Shown: positions 1 through 6,598, numbered from the stretch's first letter. The stretch: 9,078 nt of DNA from Treponema sp. (GCA_031264475.1 JAISEA010000054.1:1-9078), one strand, 5' to 3'. The notes: generated by a model from the sequence alone, not told the origin. A program made the numbers and translations.

Positions 1-66
1 TGTGGGCACATTAACCTTATCTATGACATATTCGCGTCTTGCGTTGTCAAAATAACCGTATTTCAT
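1..66 (-). CDS. N-terminus of probable GH94 cellobiose/cello-oligosaccharide phosphorylase (partial)
   Basis: Only the first 22 codons lie in the window; the gene runs off the left edge. The minus strand reads ATG at 66-64, preceded by a strong ribosome binding site (GGAGGAACA) ending directly before the start. The peptide begins MKYGYFDNARREYVIDKV, which resembles the conserved start of GH94 cellobiose phosphorylases (MKYGYFD...REYVI). Such enzymes split cellobiose or longer cello-oligosaccharides with phosphate in the cytoplasm, giving glucose 1-phosphate and the shortened sugar. A sigma70-like promoter lies just upstream (89-117). The gene is divergent from the sugar importer at 1036, which supports a shared role in oligosaccharide use. 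The family call rests on a short N-terminal match from memory. Another GH94 activity (cellodextrin, laminaribiose or chitobiose phosphorylase) is possible. Confidence 0.6.
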   Translation of the reverse strand, partial: MKYGYFDNARREYVIDKVNVPT

Positions 67-88
67 TGTTCCTCCAAGTTAAAAAACC

Positions 89-117
89 ATTGTATCTTAT
101 TTTTCTTTCTTTTTCAA
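89..117 (-). promoter_or_regulatory. sigma70-type promoter of the GH94-like gene
   Basis: On the minus strand TTGAAA (117-112) is followed after 17 bp by TACAAT (94-89). This is a good -35/-10 pair about 23 bp upstream of the ATG at 66, with a strong Shine-Dalgarno sequence between. The -35 box coincides with the left edge of dispersed repeat copy A. Confidence 0.6.
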
Positions 118-355
118 GACACGCCAGCGTGTTTAACGACTTCATACGGGGTGTTGTTAGAAAGGGTGTACCGCTGTCCCCGTCTTGACGGTTACGCTTG
201 CTTTGCAAGCGGAACCTGCTCGTTGTTAGGTAATCCACACGCACGGCGGAGCAAGACGCTTTAAAACACCCGGAGGGTGCGCTTGTAAGCAAGCGGAACC
301 TTCGCTTTATCTGACTCCGCCGCACGTCTCGTCTCTGCTCATTGCTAACTATTCA
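112..355 (+). repeat. Dispersed structured repeat, copy A
   Basis: This noncoding repeat is found three times in the window, all in the same orientation. Bases 171-272 (102 bp) are identical to 6475-6576 in copy B. Copy C (8036-8328) aligns with more changes and shares the right end (CCGCCGCACGTCTCG followed by CTCATTGCT-type sequence). Visible structure: a small hairpin ACACGC/GCGTGT near the left edge; a long hairpin at 190-216 with arms GGTT/AACC and CGCTTGC/GCAAGCG; a CACCC/GGGTG hairpin near 267-278; and a second CGCTTG/CAAGCG hairpin near 280-296. Stems are kept by paired changes between copies. It may be a REP/MITE-like element; no transposase gene or target duplication was identified. 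Confidence 0.8.
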
Positions 356-372
356 CTTTCGGGGGTCTTCCG

Positions 373-383
373 CCCCCCCCCCC
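373..383. repeat. Poly-C tract (11 C)
   Basis: A run of eleven C follows copy A, preceded by GGGGG at 360-365. It lies between the divergent GH94-like gene and the importer. Such tracts are prone to slippage, and in treponemes poly-G/C tracts can alter expression, but this one is distant from any recognised promoter element. Confidence 0.85.
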
Positions 384-438
384 GCCGTGTAATCTATTGT
401 CTGAGAGAGACAGGAAATGACAGCCGCTTCATCAGGAG

Positions 439-519
439 AGATCGGAAATACCCGACAGATCAAGCATCGGTATATCTTATAGATCGGAAATACCCGACGG
501 ATCAGGCATCGGTATATCT
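439..519 (+). repeat. 39-bp direct repeat at 42-bp spacing
   Basis: Two copies, 439-477 and 481-519, differ at two bases (A/G changes). The spacing of 42 bp is twice the 21-bp period of the adjacent array. Each copy holds a dyad TCGG-6 bp-CCGA and the words ATCGGAAAT and CATCGGTATAT. Similar words recur at the importer promoter (969-980 and 1011-1019). Confidence 0.85.
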
Positions 520-530
520 CAATATATCAT

Positions 531-761
531 AAGTAATTACCTATGGAACAGCAGTAGTTACCTTCGCTCAAGAAGTAACTACTTTTGGTTCATAAGTAAC
601 TACTTTTAGCCCAGAAGTAACTACTTATAGCTCAGAAGTAACTACTTTTGGCTCAAAAGTAGTTACTTTTAGACTAGAAGTAACTACTTCTATATCAGAA
701 GTAACTACTTCTATATCAGAAGTAACTACTTCTACTCAAGAAGTAGTTAATAATAGATCAT
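531..761 (+). repeat. 21-bp tandem array 1 (11 units)
   Basis: Eleven consecutive units start at 531, 552, 573, 594, 615, 636, 657, 678, 699, 720 and 741, exactly 21 bp apart. The core is AAGTAACTACTT, an inverted repeat AAGTA/TACTT with a 2-bp asymmetric centre. In units 2, 7 and 11 the centre is inverted (AGTAGTTA), as if the core had been flipped. The remaining 9 bp vary from unit to unit. The first and last units are degenerate. From 596 the plus strand has an open frame without a start codon that reads as a VTTFxSE-like seven-residue repeat up to a stop near 811. The unit immediately before is broken by TAA, so a protein product is unlikely. Confidence 0.92.
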
Positions 762-964
762 CAGAAATAGTCTTTACATTAGGGCAAAGACGCAAAGCAA
801 TCTCGCGCCAATAGGAAGGTATGTGAGCCGAGCGTTTTCGGTAGAGTCCAGAGTTGAACGGCGTCCGCGACGGGGCGGCGGATTTGTTGTTTGACGATTC
901 AACGCGAGAGGCGTGTATGACAAAAAAATTTTTGAATTTAAAATCAAAAAAGTCCAATATGTAC
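762..964. other. Intergenic leader region upstream of the importer promoter
   Basis: About 200 bp with no convincing gene. The left part (770-900) is moderately GC-rich and has only short frames without a good ribosome binding site. The right part (918-957) consists of A- and T-tracts (AAAAAAATTTTT, TTTAAAA, AAAAAAG) directly upstream of the -35 box, where an UP element would sit. Confidence 0.5.
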
Positions 965-992
965 TTGACATCGGTAATATTTAGTATATAAT
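965..992 (+). promoter_or_regulatory. sigma70 promoter of the sugar importer operon
   Basis: TTGACA at 965-970 and TATAAT at 987-992 are both perfect consensus boxes with a 16-bp spacer. The predicted start is near 999, giving a 5' leader of about 36 nt. An A/T-rich stretch lies just upstream. A short dyad, CGAT-TTAT-ATCG at 1002-1013, sits immediately after the predicted start and could be a repressor site. Confidence 0.8.
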
Positions 993-1035
993 GTCTAAAT
1001 ACGATTTATATCGGAAATTTCTTTAGGAGGAATAA

Positions 1036-2406
1036 ATGAAGAAGTTTTTTCTAGGATTTTTGGTTCTTGCGGTGTCAATGATCACCATATTAGCAGGATG
1101 CCAAAAACAAGCTGCCCCGGCCTCTGCGCAATCGCAGTCGTCGGCAGAGCAGAAAGTCACTCTTAAGGTGTTAAATTACTTTGATTTAACATCCGCAAAT
1201 TCCGCTGATGGTATTACGAAGATTTGGGATACCTACACAGCGTCTCACCCGAATATTATTGTTGAAAGGGAAGACCTGTTTAACGATCCCTTCCATAACA
1301 AGACGGAAGCTTACGCCGCCTCTGGTAATTTGCCCGACGTTATGTACGCATGGCCTTCCGGACGTTCAACCACCCTCTATGCCAACCGCTTACTCAGAGA
1401 CCTTACTCCGCTTATTCAGAGGGACGGGCTGACCGCTTCTTACAACCCCTTGGCGCTTGATCCAAGTCAGTTTGCAGGCGGCTATGTTGGTATCCTTACC
1501 CAAGGAATCACCTCAAGCCACGCCTTCTATGTGAACACAGCAGTGCTTGCGGACGCTGGACTCCAGCCCGCGACAACCTATGATGAGCTCAAGGCACAGG
1601 TCCCGGTTCTCAAAGCAAAGGGTTACGATACCATTCTCATGGCGAACAAAGACACGTGGGTTATGCAATCCTGTCTGTTCTCCCTTATCGCGGGACGCTT
1701 CGGCGGCGTGGGCTGGGAGCAGAATATACTCAATGGTCAAGCGAAATTCACGGACCCTGACTTCTTAAACGCCATCAGATTCGTCAAACAGATGTATGAC
1801 GACAATGTGCTTTCCCAAGACACGCTCACCACCGACTACGGCACCGTTACAGGTCTGTTTGCCCAGAATAGAGGCGCATACTTGATTGACGGAGATTGGC
1901 GCGTCGGCGCATTTATCACTGATCAGTCTTCCGGCGCGGCTCTGATTTCCCCTGCCAACCAAGAAAACATCCTTATCACCGTGTTCCCAGACATCCCCGG
2001 CGCAAAACTCAACAAATCTACATCCGGTATTCTTGGAACAGGGTGGGGTATGCGAGCCGATATTCCAGCAGGCTCTCCGCAAGAAGCGGCCGCTTGGGAT
2101 TTGGTTAAATACCTCTCCGGCAAAGACGTTCTTACCTATCAGGTGAACACCGGCGCAATATCAACGCCCAGCCGTAGCGACATTGACACCAGCACCATGA
2201 CGCTTGAACCCATGCAAAAAGCCATCATCGCTTTGCCCACCCAATACACAGCTTCGACAGCGGTTATTGACGGCGTATTTGCTGGTCCCGTCTATACCCC
2301 GTTGAACGATGGTCTACAGGCTATCGGCATCGGAACCTGGACCCCGGAACAAGTCGCTCAAGCTACTCAAGAAGCTTTTGAGGCTTGGAAGGCGGAACAA
2401 CAGTAA
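1036..2406 (+). CDS. ABC sugar transporter substrate-binding lipoprotein (CUT1 family)
   Basis: A 456-residue extracytoplasmic solute-binding protein of the SBP_bac_1 / maltose-binding type. It would capture an oligosaccharide or sugar and hand it to the permeases encoded downstream. Residues 1-21 form a lipoprotein signal peptide ending in the lipobox LAGC. Cys22 would be lipidated, and a Q/A/S-rich tether follows (about 23-41). The mature part has the family's alternating pattern, including 'NKTEAYAASGNLPDVMYAW' (about 88-106), 'TYDELKAQVPVLKAKGYD' and a C-terminal 'EEAFEAWKAEQQ'-like helix. The start ATG has TAGGAGG five bases upstream, behind a consensus promoter. It is the first gene of the importer and is separated from the permeases by two strong hairpins. 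The substrate is not evident. The neighbouring GH94-like and GH5 enzymes suggest a beta-glucoside or cello-oligosaccharide. Confidence 0.93.
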   Translation: MKKFFLGFLVLAVSMITILAGCQKQAAPASAQSQSSAEQKVTLKVLNYFDLTSANSADGITKIWDTYTASHPNIIVEREDLFNDPFHNKTEAYAASGNLPDVMYAWPSGRSTTLYANRLLRDLTPLIQRDGLTASYNPLALDPSQFAGGYVGILTQGITSSHAFYVNTAVLADAGLQPATTYDELKAQVPVLKAKGYDTILMANKDTWVMQSCLFSLIAGRFGGVGWEQNILNGQAKFTDPDFLNAIRFVKQMYDDNVLSQDTLTTDYGTVTGLFAQNRGAYLIDGDWRVGAFITDQSSGAALISPANQENILITVFPDIPGAKLNKSTSGILGTGWGMRADIPAGSPQEAAAWDLVKYLSGKDVLTYQVNTGAISTPSRSDIDTSTMTLEPMQKAIIALPTQYTASTAVIDGVFAGPVYTPLNDGLQAIGIGTWTPEQVAQATQEAFEAWKAEQQ

Positions 2407-2415
2407 TAGTCTATT

Positions 2416-2460
2416 CAAAAACAAAGAGGCTGTGCAAAGAGCGCAGTCTCTTTGTTTTTG
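2416..2460. terminator. Strong hairpin (attenuator/terminator) after the binding-protein gene
   Basis: A 45-nt inverted repeat begins ten bases after the stop codon. Twenty-base arms pair completely except for two G-U wobbles, around the loop AAAGA. The arms start CAAAAACAAAGAG and end CTCTTTGTTTTTG, so the 3' arm supplies the T-rich tail of an intrinsic terminator. The symmetric A/T ends would allow it to work on both strands. It likely also protects the 3' end of the upstream message. Confidence 0.85.
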
Positions 2461-2486
2461 TACGAGGACTTTATCCATTAAAAACA

Positions 2487-2531
2487 ACAAAAATCTGGGG
2501 ATAACACAATCGTTCATCCCCAAATTTTTGT
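2487..2531. terminator. Second hairpin between binding-protein and permease genes
   Basis: Sixteen-base arms (2487-2502 and 2516-2531) pair with a single C-A mismatch around a 13-nt loop. The GC core is TGGGGAT/ATCCCCA, followed by AATTTTTGT, which is terminator-like. It is the second of two independent strong hairpins in this 235-bp gap and implies reduced read-through into the permease genes. Confidence 0.8.
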
Positions 2532-2588
2532 AAAGAGCTTTTGTGTGGGGTTTCCCACTTCGCCTTCTACGGTTATCGCATCTAGGCA

Positions 2589-2600
2589 GGTTAATTAACC
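2589..2600. promoter_or_regulatory. 12-bp palindrome upstream of the first permease
   Basis: GGTTAATTAACC is a perfect palindrome 41 bp upstream of the permease start. It could be an operator, or the right arm of a weaker hairpin: GTGGGGTT at 2545-2552 pairs with AACCCCAC at 2597-2604. No promoter was recognised with confidence between the hairpins and the permease gene. Confidence 0.3.
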
Positions 2601-2641
2601 CCACTTGATATTTTCATTCATCACTTTATAAGGAGGTGAAA

Positions 2642-3547
2642 ATGAGTGATTTAACCGCAAAAAGGGAACAAACTTTTTCTTATCTGCTCCTCGTTATCCC
2701 TGCAGTGCTCGTCTATTTTTTTGTAGTAGCTTTCCCTACAGTGTTTTCCGTTGTCTTGAGTCTAACGAACTACAGGGGCGGAAAAGTCTTTGGCAATAGT
2801 AACATAGACTTCGTGGGTTTGAGAAGTTATGTAAGGGTGTTTACGTATCCGGGCGGTCCTTTTTATATTGCCCTTCGTAACAATATGCTCATAGTGCTTA
2901 TGTCCGTCTTCGGGCAGATACCTTTGGGCTTCGCCCTCGCTTATATCTTATCCCGAAAACTCGTGAAAGGCGTAGACTTTTTTCAAACCGTGATTTATCT
3001 TCCCAATGTCATCACGCCCGTCATTATCGGTATCCTTTTTAACAGTTTCTTCCTCGGCAGATACAGCGTTTATGCGGAAATTGTAAGAATTTTTAATCCA
3101 GCGGCAGAATTCGGATTGAGTAAATACCCCATGATTCCGGTGCTTATCGTCATGCTTTGGATGTATACAGGTATGTATGTCATCATATTCTTGGCGAACA
3201 TCCAGCGTATTGACACATCTATCATTGAAGCCGCAAAGATAGACGGCGCTTCTGAGGGACAAGCCCTCTGGTACATCATCCTGCCATCTCTCTCCGGCGT
3301 CATCGTTACAAGCGCCATTCTCGCCATTTCCGGTTCTTTGAAATCATTCGATCTGTTGTTCGTTATGACAGGCGGCGGTCCGGCTGGACAAACCAGTGTG
3401 CTTTCTATCTTTATGTTTGATCGGGCGTTTAAAACAAGCCCGGATTATCCTCTCGCAAACGCCATCTCCACGATAATGGTCATCATAAGCTTCATCTTGA
3501 TTGGTATTACTCAACTCGTGGAAAAGAAATTCGGTGGTAAGGAGTAG
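2642..3547 (+). CDS. ABC sugar transporter permease, MalF/UgpA-like
   Basis: A 301-residue inner-membrane permease of the CUT1 sugar importers, the typical length for this family without the extra domain of E. coli MalF. About six membrane segments are visible, the first near residues 13-40. The cytoplasmic coupling loop (EAA motif) reads IIEAAKIDGA...LP at about 195-216, the site that docks the ATPase. The conserved 'TGGGPAG' lies near 244-250 and the C-terminus is short and basic. I chose the ATG at 2642 because AGGAGG ends five bases before it. A GTG two codons earlier lies inside that ribosome binding site. The next gene begins three bases after the stop, so the two permeases are co-transcribed and probably form a heterodimer. 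Confidence 0.93.
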   Translation: MSDLTAKREQTFSYLLLVIPAVLVYFFVVAFPTVFSVVLSLTNYRGGKVFGNSNIDFVGLRSYVRVFTYPGGPFYIALRNNMLIVLMSVFGQIPLGFALAYILSRKLVKGVDFFQTVIYLPNVITPVIIGILFNSFFLGRYSVYAEIVRIFNPAAEFGLSKYPMIPVLIVMLWMYTGMYVIIFLANIQRIDTSIIEAAKIDGASEGQALWYIILPSLSGVIVTSAILAISGSLKSFDLLFVMTGGGPAGQTSVLSIFMFDRAFKTSPDYPLANAISTIMVIISFILIGITQLVEKKFGGKE

Positions 3548-3550
3548 CAA

Positions 3551-4441
3551 ATGGACGTAAGAAATCAAGACATTCCAGTAAAAATAGTCATCTATATTAT
3601 CATGCTGATCTTCGCTGTTTTGGCGATCTACCCTCTCTTGTGGATGTTCATCCAGTCTTTCAAGACAACCCAGGAGTATATGGGTACAAACAAGTTATCC
3701 TTTCCGCAGGACTGGTTCAAGTCAGCCTTCATGGGCGGTAACCCGGCCAGACCGTGGCAGGGGAATTACCCCTACGCCTGGAGTCAGGCGAATTTTGGTA
3801 TGCTTTTCATAAACAGTATCTTCTATACCGTTGCCACCGTGGTATCTGTGGTTGTCCTTAGTGCAATGGCGGGATTCGCTTTTTCCAAGATTCCAAGCAA
3901 GGCGACCCCGGTGCTTTTCGGCGTCTTCATCATTGGCATCCTACTCACTTTACAGTCTATCATGGTGCCGCTCTTTCTCATGGTGAACGCGGTGCATCTC
4001 TACAACACCCGTCTGGGGGTACTGATTCCCTACATAGGCTTGGGCTTACCAATGGGTATCTACCTTGCAACCGACTTCGTGAGGAGTGTACCTGACGCAG
4101 TGATTGAATCCGCCCGCATTGATGGAGCGAAATACCTCAAGATTTTCTCCAGTATCATTCTTCCAATGATTTCGCCGGTCGCCATGACCATAGCAATTCT
4201 GACCTTCTCCGGCACATGGAACGAATTCATGCTCATCAATATTCTCGCATCTTCAGGAAACGGCTGGGCGAATATTAAATCCCTGCCTGTGGGTATCAAT
4301 ATGTTCTCAGGAGCGCTCGCCTCGGACTACGGTAAGCAATTCGCCGCACTCACTATGGGCGCGGTACCTATGATTGCGTTCTATTTGTCTTTCCGCAAGC
4401 AAATCACCAAGGGCGTTGCCGCAGGCGCGGTCAAAGGCTAA
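3551..4441 (+). CDS. ABC sugar transporter permease, MalG/UgpE-like
   Basis: A 296-residue inner-membrane permease, partner of the preceding gene. The N-terminus has a short cytoplasmic tail and a first membrane helix at about 10-33 ending in 'YPLLWMFIQSFKTT', typical of MalG-type subunits. The EAA coupling motif reads VIESARIDGA...ILP at about 184-205. The C-terminus ends after a 'FRKQITKGVAAGAVKG' tail, the usual MalG-family ending (GxxAGAVKG). The ribosome binding site AAGGAG overlaps the end of the upstream gene, giving tight coupling. No nucleotide-binding subunit follows: the operon ends at an inverted repeat and the next gene is convergent. The transporter therefore probably borrows a shared MsmX/UgpC-type ATPase encoded elsewhere, as is common for CUT1 systems. 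Confidence 0.93.
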   Translation: MDVRNQDIPVKIVIYIIMLIFAVLAIYPLLWMFIQSFKTTQEYMGTNKLSFPQDWFKSAFMGGNPARPWQGNYPYAWSQANFGMLFINSIFYTVATVVSVVVLSAMAGFAFSKIPSKATPVLFGVFIIGILLTLQSIMVPLFLMVNAVHLYNTRLGVLIPYIGLGLPMGIYLATDFVRSVPDAVIESARIDGAKYLKIFSSIILPMISPVAMTIAILTFSGTWNEFMLINILASSGNGWANIKSLPVGINMFSGALASDYGKQFAALTMGAVPMIAFYLSFRKQITKGVAAGAVKG

Positions 4442-4448
4442 TCAAAGA

Positions 4449-4506
4449 AGAGAATAATGAATGAAAGTAGCGATGTCATGCAATTTCAGCACATTCATTA
4501 TTCTCT
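4449..4506. terminator. 15-bp inverted repeat between convergent importer and GH5 genes
   Basis: AGAGAATAATGAATG (4449-4463) and its exact reverse complement (4492-4506) flank a 28-nt loop. It lies eight bases after the importer's last stop codon and 57 bp beyond the GH5 stop, so it may end transcription from both sides. On the minus strand the hairpin is followed by a T-rich stretch (TCTTTGATT). On the plus strand it is followed by AAAAATC, so termination there is less certain. The stem is AT-rich and the loop long for a classical terminator. Confidence 0.5.
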
Positions 4507-4563
4507 AAAAATCAATTATTTAATAAAGACTTCCCACCACCTTTTTGTAAACATCCAATAGCA

Positions 4564-6384
4564 TCATAATAATGGCGTTAGTTGCAAACGAACTTCCGCT
4601 TCGCCCGCGAAACTGTTGTTATAGAGATAAACCCGTTGAGCGTCAATCTTCGACTCAAGCGGCGCATCTACCACCACCAACGGCGTATCTTTTAAGTAAT
4701 CCGCAGGTATAAAAATCTCGGTAGGTTGTTCTATTGACGGATCAGCCTTGAAAGTATACGAGAAAAAGCCTGTTTTCCTGTTCCACGATAAACGTAGAGG
4801 TATACCCGAAGTCGCCATAGGGTATGGACGGAGCCAACCGCGTATAGCGCGAGGCTTGTTTTCCGAAAAGATAGACAAATCCTCGCCGTTCCAATGATCG
4901 CCCTCGGCGTTTGTGTTATCCGCCGTGTAATTCCAAATGGTTGAATGGAGTAATAGCGCGTCAATCGCATCATAATATATGGAAAGCGCAGTTTCGTGGA
5001 TATGGTAATCGCCTGTTTTGAAAGCTTTCCGTCCATTTAAGTCAAAAGGCAATCCGAATTCGCCTAAAAGACATGGCATATCGTTCATTCTTTCGCGGGT
5101 CCAATCAATGGACTCGCGTAGGCACGCGGTAAAATAAGCGGCGATGTTTTTCTTACCAAATACGGGCTTGCGTGTTTTTGCGTTTACCGTGAACCAAGGA
5201 CAGAAGGACTTGGTAAAAAGAGCCGCCCCGTCGTACCAATGGAATGCGTTGACTGCGTTTGCGGGTGCGTCTCCCTTTGTCCATGAAGGCTGTTCGCCCA
5301 TAGGAACGCCTTCAATAAACAGAAACGCCTTTTTATTTTGTTCTCTGATACGCTCCGCGAATTTGCTTATGAAAGGTTTTAAGAAATCATTGGCAAAAGA
5401 GACAGGCTTTCCGTGTATTACCGCGAAGTTTTTCCCAGATAGTTTCGGCGTTCCTCCTTCGTCAGACCAAAAGCCGGCTTGTTTCCATGGACAAGAAAAG
5501 CCTTCTTTGAATAAAGAGGTAGATTCATAAATCTGTGAGTCGATGGTTCTTTCGCCTAAGAAGTTGGTTTCATAGATTGGAACTTTGGTACGATAGCCTG
5601 ACGCGGCGGTCATTGCCATAAATGGAGAGGGTAAGGGTCCTAACTTCACCATGTAGTTTTCAAGCTTGTTCAAGTCTCGGCAACCAATAAAGCCTGGGTG
5701 CGGCTCGTTCATAGAGCCGAAGCCTACTATGGCGGCGCAGTTCTTTAGTCTACGGTAGCAATGTTTAAATGCGGCGATGTAACGCTCTTGGAGAAAATCT
5801 TGCGCTGGCTCGTCATCTATGCGGAAGTCTGGCGCAAAGGCGGCGCCTCCGAAGAACAGGGTGAACATAGTTGCGGTTGCGTAGCGGTTATAATTCGTGG
5901 TCCAAAGCATAGGAGGCGCTTTTTCCCCCGAAAGTCCTTGTTCAGTGATTGCCGCGCCTGTTGAGTCGAGTTTCGTTATGTCTATGCCGATTTTCTCCAA
6001 TGTCCATGCGGGTGCGCCGTCTCCGCCGGTCCATCTGCTCCACACATCTTGGTGTGGATCCATATAAACGCTTATGCCGTTCTTTTCTGCGATGAGGAGG
6101 ATTTTTCGCAGATATGCCAGATACTCCTCGTCATAGACGCCAGGTCCCGCGTGTTCTATAGCTTCCCATGTGATAAAAAAGCGAATAAAGGTGAAGCCCC
6201 ACGAGCGGAGTCTGGCAAAATGCGCCTCGGCGTGCTCTAGTGGGAATGGTCTGCCTACGAAAGAGGCGGTTTCAGGCGATGTAAGCGGAGTAGGGTGGAA
6301 CGGAGTTTTACTCCCAACGTTACAGCCGCGCAGAATCAGCGTCCTCCCTGATTCGTCAAGTATAAGGTTGTTTTGTATATTCAT
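4564..6384 (-). CDS. GH5 family glycoside hydrolase (GH5_12 / endoglycosylceramidase-related), cytoplasmic
   Basis: A 606-residue retaining beta-glycosidase from the ATG at 6384. The N-terminus 'LILDESGRTLILRGCNVGSK' is the usual GH5 entry strand. 'YMDPHQDVWSRWTGGDGAPAWT' (about 107-128) is characteristic of the branch containing endoglycosylceramidase-related proteins and fungal steryl-beta-glucosidases. The acid/base is Glu227 in GSMNEPH and the nucleophile Glu442 in LLGEFG, so both catalytic residues are present. A C-terminal beta-rich domain starts near 515. There is no signal peptide, so it would act on imported or cell-internal beta-glucosides. An in-frame TTG at 6408 would add eight residues. 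I prefer the ATG because the predicted -10 box (6391-6396) lies between the two, which makes the transcript nearly leaderless. The gene converges on the importer. The natural substrate is unknown. Confidence 0.85.
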   Translation of the reverse strand: MNIQNNLILDESGRTLILRGCNVGSKTPFHPTPLTSPETASFVGRPFPLEHAEAHFARLRSWGFTFIRFFITWEAIEHAGPGVYDEEYLAYLRKILLIAEKNGISVYMDPHQDVWSRWTGGDGAPAWTLEKIGIDITKLDSTGAAITEQGLSGEKAPPMLWTTNYNRYATATMFTLFFGGAAFAPDFRIDDEPAQDFLQERYIAAFKHCYRRLKNCAAIVGFGSMNEPHPGFIGCRDLNKLENYMVKLGPLPSPFMAMTAASGYRTKVPIYETNFLGERTIDSQIYESTSLFKEGFSCPWKQAGFWSDEGGTPKLSGKNFAVIHGKPVSFANDFLKPFISKFAERIREQNKKAFLFIEGVPMGEQPSWTKGDAPANAVNAFHWYDGAALFTKSFCPWFTVNAKTRKPVFGKKNIAAYFTACLRESIDWTRERMNDMPCLLGEFGLPFDLNGRKAFKTGDYHIHETALSIYYDAIDALLLHSTIWNYTADNTNAEGDHWNGEDLSIFSENKPRAIRGWLRPYPMATSGIPLRLSWNRKTGFFSYTFKADPSIEQPTEIFIPADYLKDTPLVVVDAPLESKIDAQRVYLYNNSFAGEAEVRLQLTPLL

Positions 6385-6390
6385 ATTTTC

Positions 6391-6420
6391 AATATACCAA
6401 GAAGTCAATCACCCTTTCAA
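6391..6420 (-). promoter_or_regulatory. Candidate promoter of the GH5 gene, -35 inside the dispersed repeat
   Basis: On the minus strand TTGAAA (6420-6415) is followed after 18 bp by TATATT (6396-6391). Transcription would start about seven bases further, at or next to the ATG at 6384, giving a leaderless or nearly leaderless mRNA. This agrees with the lack of a good ribosome binding site before that ATG. The -35 box belongs to the edge of repeat copy B, as in copy A. Confidence 0.45.
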
Positions 6421-6598
6421 GACACCCTTCGGGTGTTGGATGACTTCACAATGGTTGTTGTTTGAAAGGGTGTGCCGCTGTCCCCGTCTTGACGGTTACG
6501 CTTGCTTTGCAAGCGGAACCTGCTCGTTGTTAGGTAATCCACACGCACGGCGGAGCAAGACGCTTTAAAACACCCGAAGGGTGCGCTTGTAAACAAGC
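6415..6598 (+). repeat. Dispersed structured repeat, copy B
   Basis: Aligns with copy A from the shared left edge TTTCAAGACAC, with 6475-6576 identical to 171-272. The left hairpin is ACACCC-TTC-GGGTGT (6422-6436), where copy A has ACACGC/GCGTGT, a paired change. The main hairpin is at 6494-6520 and the CACCC-GAA-GGGTG hairpin at 6571-6583. Similarity ends after GCTTGTAAACAAGC near 6598. The right part seen in A and C is missing or replaced. It abuts the 5' end of the GH5 gene. Confidence 0.8.

Noticed and set aside
47..325. Minus-strand open frame through repeat copy A, and the similar frame 6417-6653 in copy B
   Set aside because: The two frames share sequence because the dispersed repeat is shared. 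They read through its hairpins and have no start signal, and copy A's frame overlaps the promoter and start of the GH94-like gene.
112..355. Copy A as a tRNA, riboswitch or other known RNA gene
   Set aside because: No cloverleaf or known riboswitch core is apparent, and the same sequence recurs in unrelated contexts, which fits a dispersed repeat.
531..761. Array 1 as a CRISPR array
   Set aside because: Conserved cores are only 12 bp and the variable parts 9 bp, far shorter than repeats and spacers of any CRISPR. No cas gene is present.
736..957. Minus-strand frame upstream of the importer promoter
   Set aside because: There is no ribosome binding site, it begins inside the A/T-tract beside the importer promoter, and it ends in array 1. 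I recognise no family.
2314..2604. Minus-strand frame across the binding-protein/permease gap
   Set aside because: It reads through both strong hairpins and the end of the binding-protein gene, with no start signal or recognisable family.
5144..5530. Plus-strand 128-codon frame inside the GH5 gene
   Set aside because: It lies wholly opposite a gene with intact catalytic motifs and looks like an antisense shadow.
6384..6408. TTG at 6408 as the GH5 start
   Set aside because: AAGGGTGA lies close upstream, but at short spacing and within the repeat edge. GH5 similarity begins after the ATG at 6384, and the predicted -10 box lies between the two codons.
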